Source: Neelides folsomi (taxonomy: Eukaryota; Arthropoda; Collembola; Neelipleona; Neelidae). From it: a stretch of 35,574 nucleotides of DNA. The DNA is taken from positions 1 to 35,574 of the forward strand of contig JAQGBZ010000526.1 in NCBI GenBank assembly GCA_034687125.1, in the 5' to 3' direction. Under the pieces are notes generated by a model that was given only the letters and a program-made list of their open reading frames with translations, searched no databases and was not told the origin of the DNA. Made by a program: the position numbers and the translations under genes. Shown here piece by piece: positions 33,385-35,574 of the stretch. Position 1 is the first letter of the stretch; each line of letters opens with the position of its first letter.

Positions 33385-35081
33385 ATGGCTCAATCTTCGC
33401 CAGAAAGGAGTTCAAAATTCTCACTGGGTTCAAATGATCGAGTTTTCGTAATAGCCGAGATCGGACAAAATCATCAAGGGGATTTAAAACTTGCAAAGAA
33501 GCTTATCAAACTTGCCAAAGTAATTAATGAATTAATGATTAAATAACAATTAAACATGCATCCATACTTACGATTATAATTAATTAATTTAGATACATAC
33601 ATGTGTATAATAAATAGGTAAATGTATTAACGAAAAAGTAAAGCTATTGTTATATGTTTAAATAAAAGTTTGTTCATAAAAATAATTATTTACCTATGCT
33701 TTATGCTTTAATTATATTTTCCAATTAACTAATTGATGTGACTTGCAGGATTCCGGTGCTGATTGTGTCAAATTTCAGAAGTCGTCCTTAATCGATAGAT
33801 TCACAAATGCCAAATTGTCAGAGCCTTATGTCGGAATCAACTCATTTGGATCAACCTACGGAGAACATCGCAAGGCATTAGAATTTAACAACGACCAATT
33901 TTGTGAACTTCAACGGCATGCGAATGAACTTGACATAATGTTTACAGCCAGTCCCATGGATAATGTAATTACTATCTAATTTAAATTTAAATCTTATGCA
34001 AGATCTTTGGGATATTCTTAAAGCTTCACTTTGGAATAAATATATTGCTTTCAGGTTTCAGCCGACTTTCTGGAAACGCTGAATGTTCCGTTTATTAAAA
34101 TTGGATCAGGAGACACCAACAACTTCCATCTCATCCAACATGTATCAAAGAAAAGAATTCCTATTATTTTATCAACAGGTCAATTCCATAAATTCAATAA
34201 TGTATGCAAATAATCCAATTCAGTTTAAAAGTGATTAAATAAATTATCAACATTTGAATTTTCTATTAATTGATTTAGGTATGCAAGAACTTTCGAGTGT
34301 GGGAGAAGCTGTAAACATAATTTTAAAAGTTCATTCCAACCTTTGCATTCTTCATTGCGTCTCTGCTTATCCACCACCATTTGACGAAGTGAATCTGAGA
34401 GTTATTGAATTGTACAAAGAGATGTTTCCAGGAATTCCAATTGGATATTCATCTCATGAGAAAGGAATTAATGTCGTGATCGGAGCGGTGGCTCTTGGAG
34501 CAAAGGTAAGAAAATATAAAGTTAAAATCCATTGAGAAACTCTTACATTTAACATTCTTGGGACAGGTCATTGAAAAACACTTCACTTTGGACTCGTCAT
34601 TAAAAGGAACGGACCATAAATGTTCTCTTGAACCTGCCGAATTTGCTCTAATGGTAAATGGAATTAGAGAAGTTGAGAAAGCAATTGGAATTCGAGCTAA
34701 GGTAAGAAATCTGATAAATAATTCCCAATTATTATAAATGTAATATGTTTATGAGTTTAAGTTTTAAATGATATATGATATTTATTTATTTTGTATACCT
34801 TTATAAGTATGATTGTTTTTAAATGAAATATTTTCATGTTTTAGGAAATACGGCCATCAGAAATTCCTTGTTTTAACAAATTAAGCAAATCAATCGTCGC
34901 AGCAAACGATTTGAAAAGTGGGCAAATTTTGAGTATTGATGATATTTTAGTTAAAGTTTCAATTCCTTTGGGAATTCCTCCTCAACATTATTTTGCAATA
35001 GTTGGAAAGAAATTGTTAGTTGACTTGACCAAAGATACAGCTTTAATATTCGATCACATTGATGGCTTTAGTTTGCTTTAA
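33385..35081 (+). CDS. NANS: Sialic acid synthase (N-acetylneuraminate-9-phosphate synthase), six exons, 357 aa
   Basis: Exons 33385-33519, 33749-33964, 34055-34178, 34279-34505, 34567-34701 and 34845-35081 join in phase to 1074 nt; human NANS is 359 aa. Residues about 18-280 form the NeuB TIM barrel: IAEIGQNHQGD (23-33), DCVKFQKS, TYGEHRKALEF, FTASPMD, IKIGSGDTNNFH, IPIGYSSHEKG (211-221), VALGAK. The C terminus (KSIVAANDLKSGQILSIDD, then LVKVS and IVGKKL) is the SAF/antifreeze-like domain. H218 and H239 correspond to the metal-binding histidines of NeuB. The family condenses phosphoenolpyruvate with N-acetylmannosamine 6-phosphate (or mannose 6-phosphate for KDN) in the cytosol. The start is the first ATG in the frame within this exon; the spliced leader puts a short upstream ORF before it. 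AATAAA motifs occur 6 and 10 nt past the stop, unusually close. Confidence 0.95.
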
Positions 35082-35436
35082 TTATAAATAAATAAATGTG
35101 ATATATGAAAATGAATGCTTTATTTCACGCATTATAGTTTTATTAAATGTTAAGATGCATATGAAATATAATGTTAAGATAAAATATTAAGAGAGCAAAT
35201 AATTAAAAATTATTTTAAGCTTAATTATTAACGATAAAAGAAAACAATATTCAACTTCATAAGCTTTTATTAGTGAATTTAATAGCTAATTACATGTTTC
35301 ATTTTAAATTTATAATGCCAATAAGAATACTATGATTTAAAGAATTAATGCAAAGGTAAGAGACAAAATTAACAAATGGTAATATAATGAAAAAATTGAG
35401 TGAAAAGTTGATAATGGTTAATATGAGATGTTCCCT
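35082..35436. other. Convergent 3' region between NANS and CCT7
   Basis: 355 bp of A+T-rich DNA separate the two stop codons. On the minus strand AATAAA at 35266-35271 lies about 166 nt beyond the CCT7 stop. No coding sequence was seen. Confidence 0.6.
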
Positions 35437-35574
35437 TCACCGATATGGGTTATTGGCGCTCAAGTCTGAGCTGGCGCTTTTGGGGCTTTTGATCGTTTCG
35501 TCCACTGAGAGAACCAAACATGCAGCTTCAGTGGCTGCAGTGAAAGCGTTGATCTTCACAATGGACGGCTCCCA
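35437..35574 (-). CDS. CCT7: T-complex protein 1 subunit eta (CCT7), C-terminal part, truncated by the window edge
   Basis: The last 45 codons of the protein are read from the right edge of the window down to a TGA at 35437-35439. The start of the visible peptide ([18 protein letters not shown], then [15 protein letters not shown]) matches the conserved C-terminal block of CCT eta, human [20 protein letters not shown]. CCT is the cytosolic hetero-oligomeric chaperonin that folds actin, tubulin and other proteins using ATP. The Gly/Arg-rich tail of the vertebrate subunit is replaced here by a short Ser/Asn-containing end ([13 protein letters not shown]). The rest of the gene lies beyond the window. 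It converges on NANS. Confidence 0.92.
   Translation of the reverse strand, partial: WEPSIVKINAFTAATEAACLVLSVDETIKSPKSASSDLSANNPYR

Noticed and set aside
1..35574. Mobile elements, CRISPR arrays and rRNA or tRNA genes
   Set aside because: I looked for transposase or reverse transcriptase motifs, spaced direct repeats and tRNA boxes and found nothing that held up; only short simple repeats are present.

Overview
The window is eukaryotic genomic DNA: A+T-rich, with several compact genes whose coding sequence is split into exons joined at GT-AG boundaries. The protein families (adenosine receptor, TACC, ERCC8/CSA, RWDD4, sialic acid synthase, CCT eta, ORP10/11) are those of an animal. The divergence from vertebrate members, short introns and A+T-rich intergenic DNA suggest an arthropod. 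A caligid copepod would fit, but that is inference from general character and not proven here.

Layout. 1-12188 has no confidently coding sequence, apart from two candidate minus-strand exons (7363-7504 and 3155-3329) of a gene I do not recognise. 12189-20756 (+) is a six-exon adenosine receptor (505 aa) with a 4.3 kb intron 2. 22351-23606 (+) is a four-exon ORP10/11-type protein (281 aa) that has the PH domain but no sterol/lipid-binding domain. 24257-25407 (-) is a three-exon multi-pass membrane protein (289 aa) that I cannot name. 26799-27696 (+) is RWDD4 (203 aa). 27840-29925 (-) is an eight-exon, very divergent ERCC8/CSA WD40 protein (398 aa). 31057-32633 (-) is a six-exon TACC protein (334 aa). 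33385-35081 (+) is sialic acid synthase NANS (357 aa), preceded by a spliced non-coding leader with a three-codon upstream ORF. 35437-35574 (-) is the C-terminal end of CCT7, running off the window.

Every multi-exon model was assembled by hand. Each gives a coding length divisible by three with matching splice phases, and most end at lengths close to the family norm (ERCC8 398 vs 396 in human, NANS 357 vs 359).

Gene arrangement. The right half (22-35.6 kb) is dense. Convergent pairs are ORP/membrane protein, RWDD4/ERCC8 (143 bp between stop codons) and NANS/CCT7. Divergent pairs are membrane protein/RWDD4 and TACC/NANS. The genes do not form a pathway; they look like housekeeping neighbours. 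The left half is gene-poor and dominated by the receptor. I found no CRISPR array, rRNA, tRNA or recognisable transposase.
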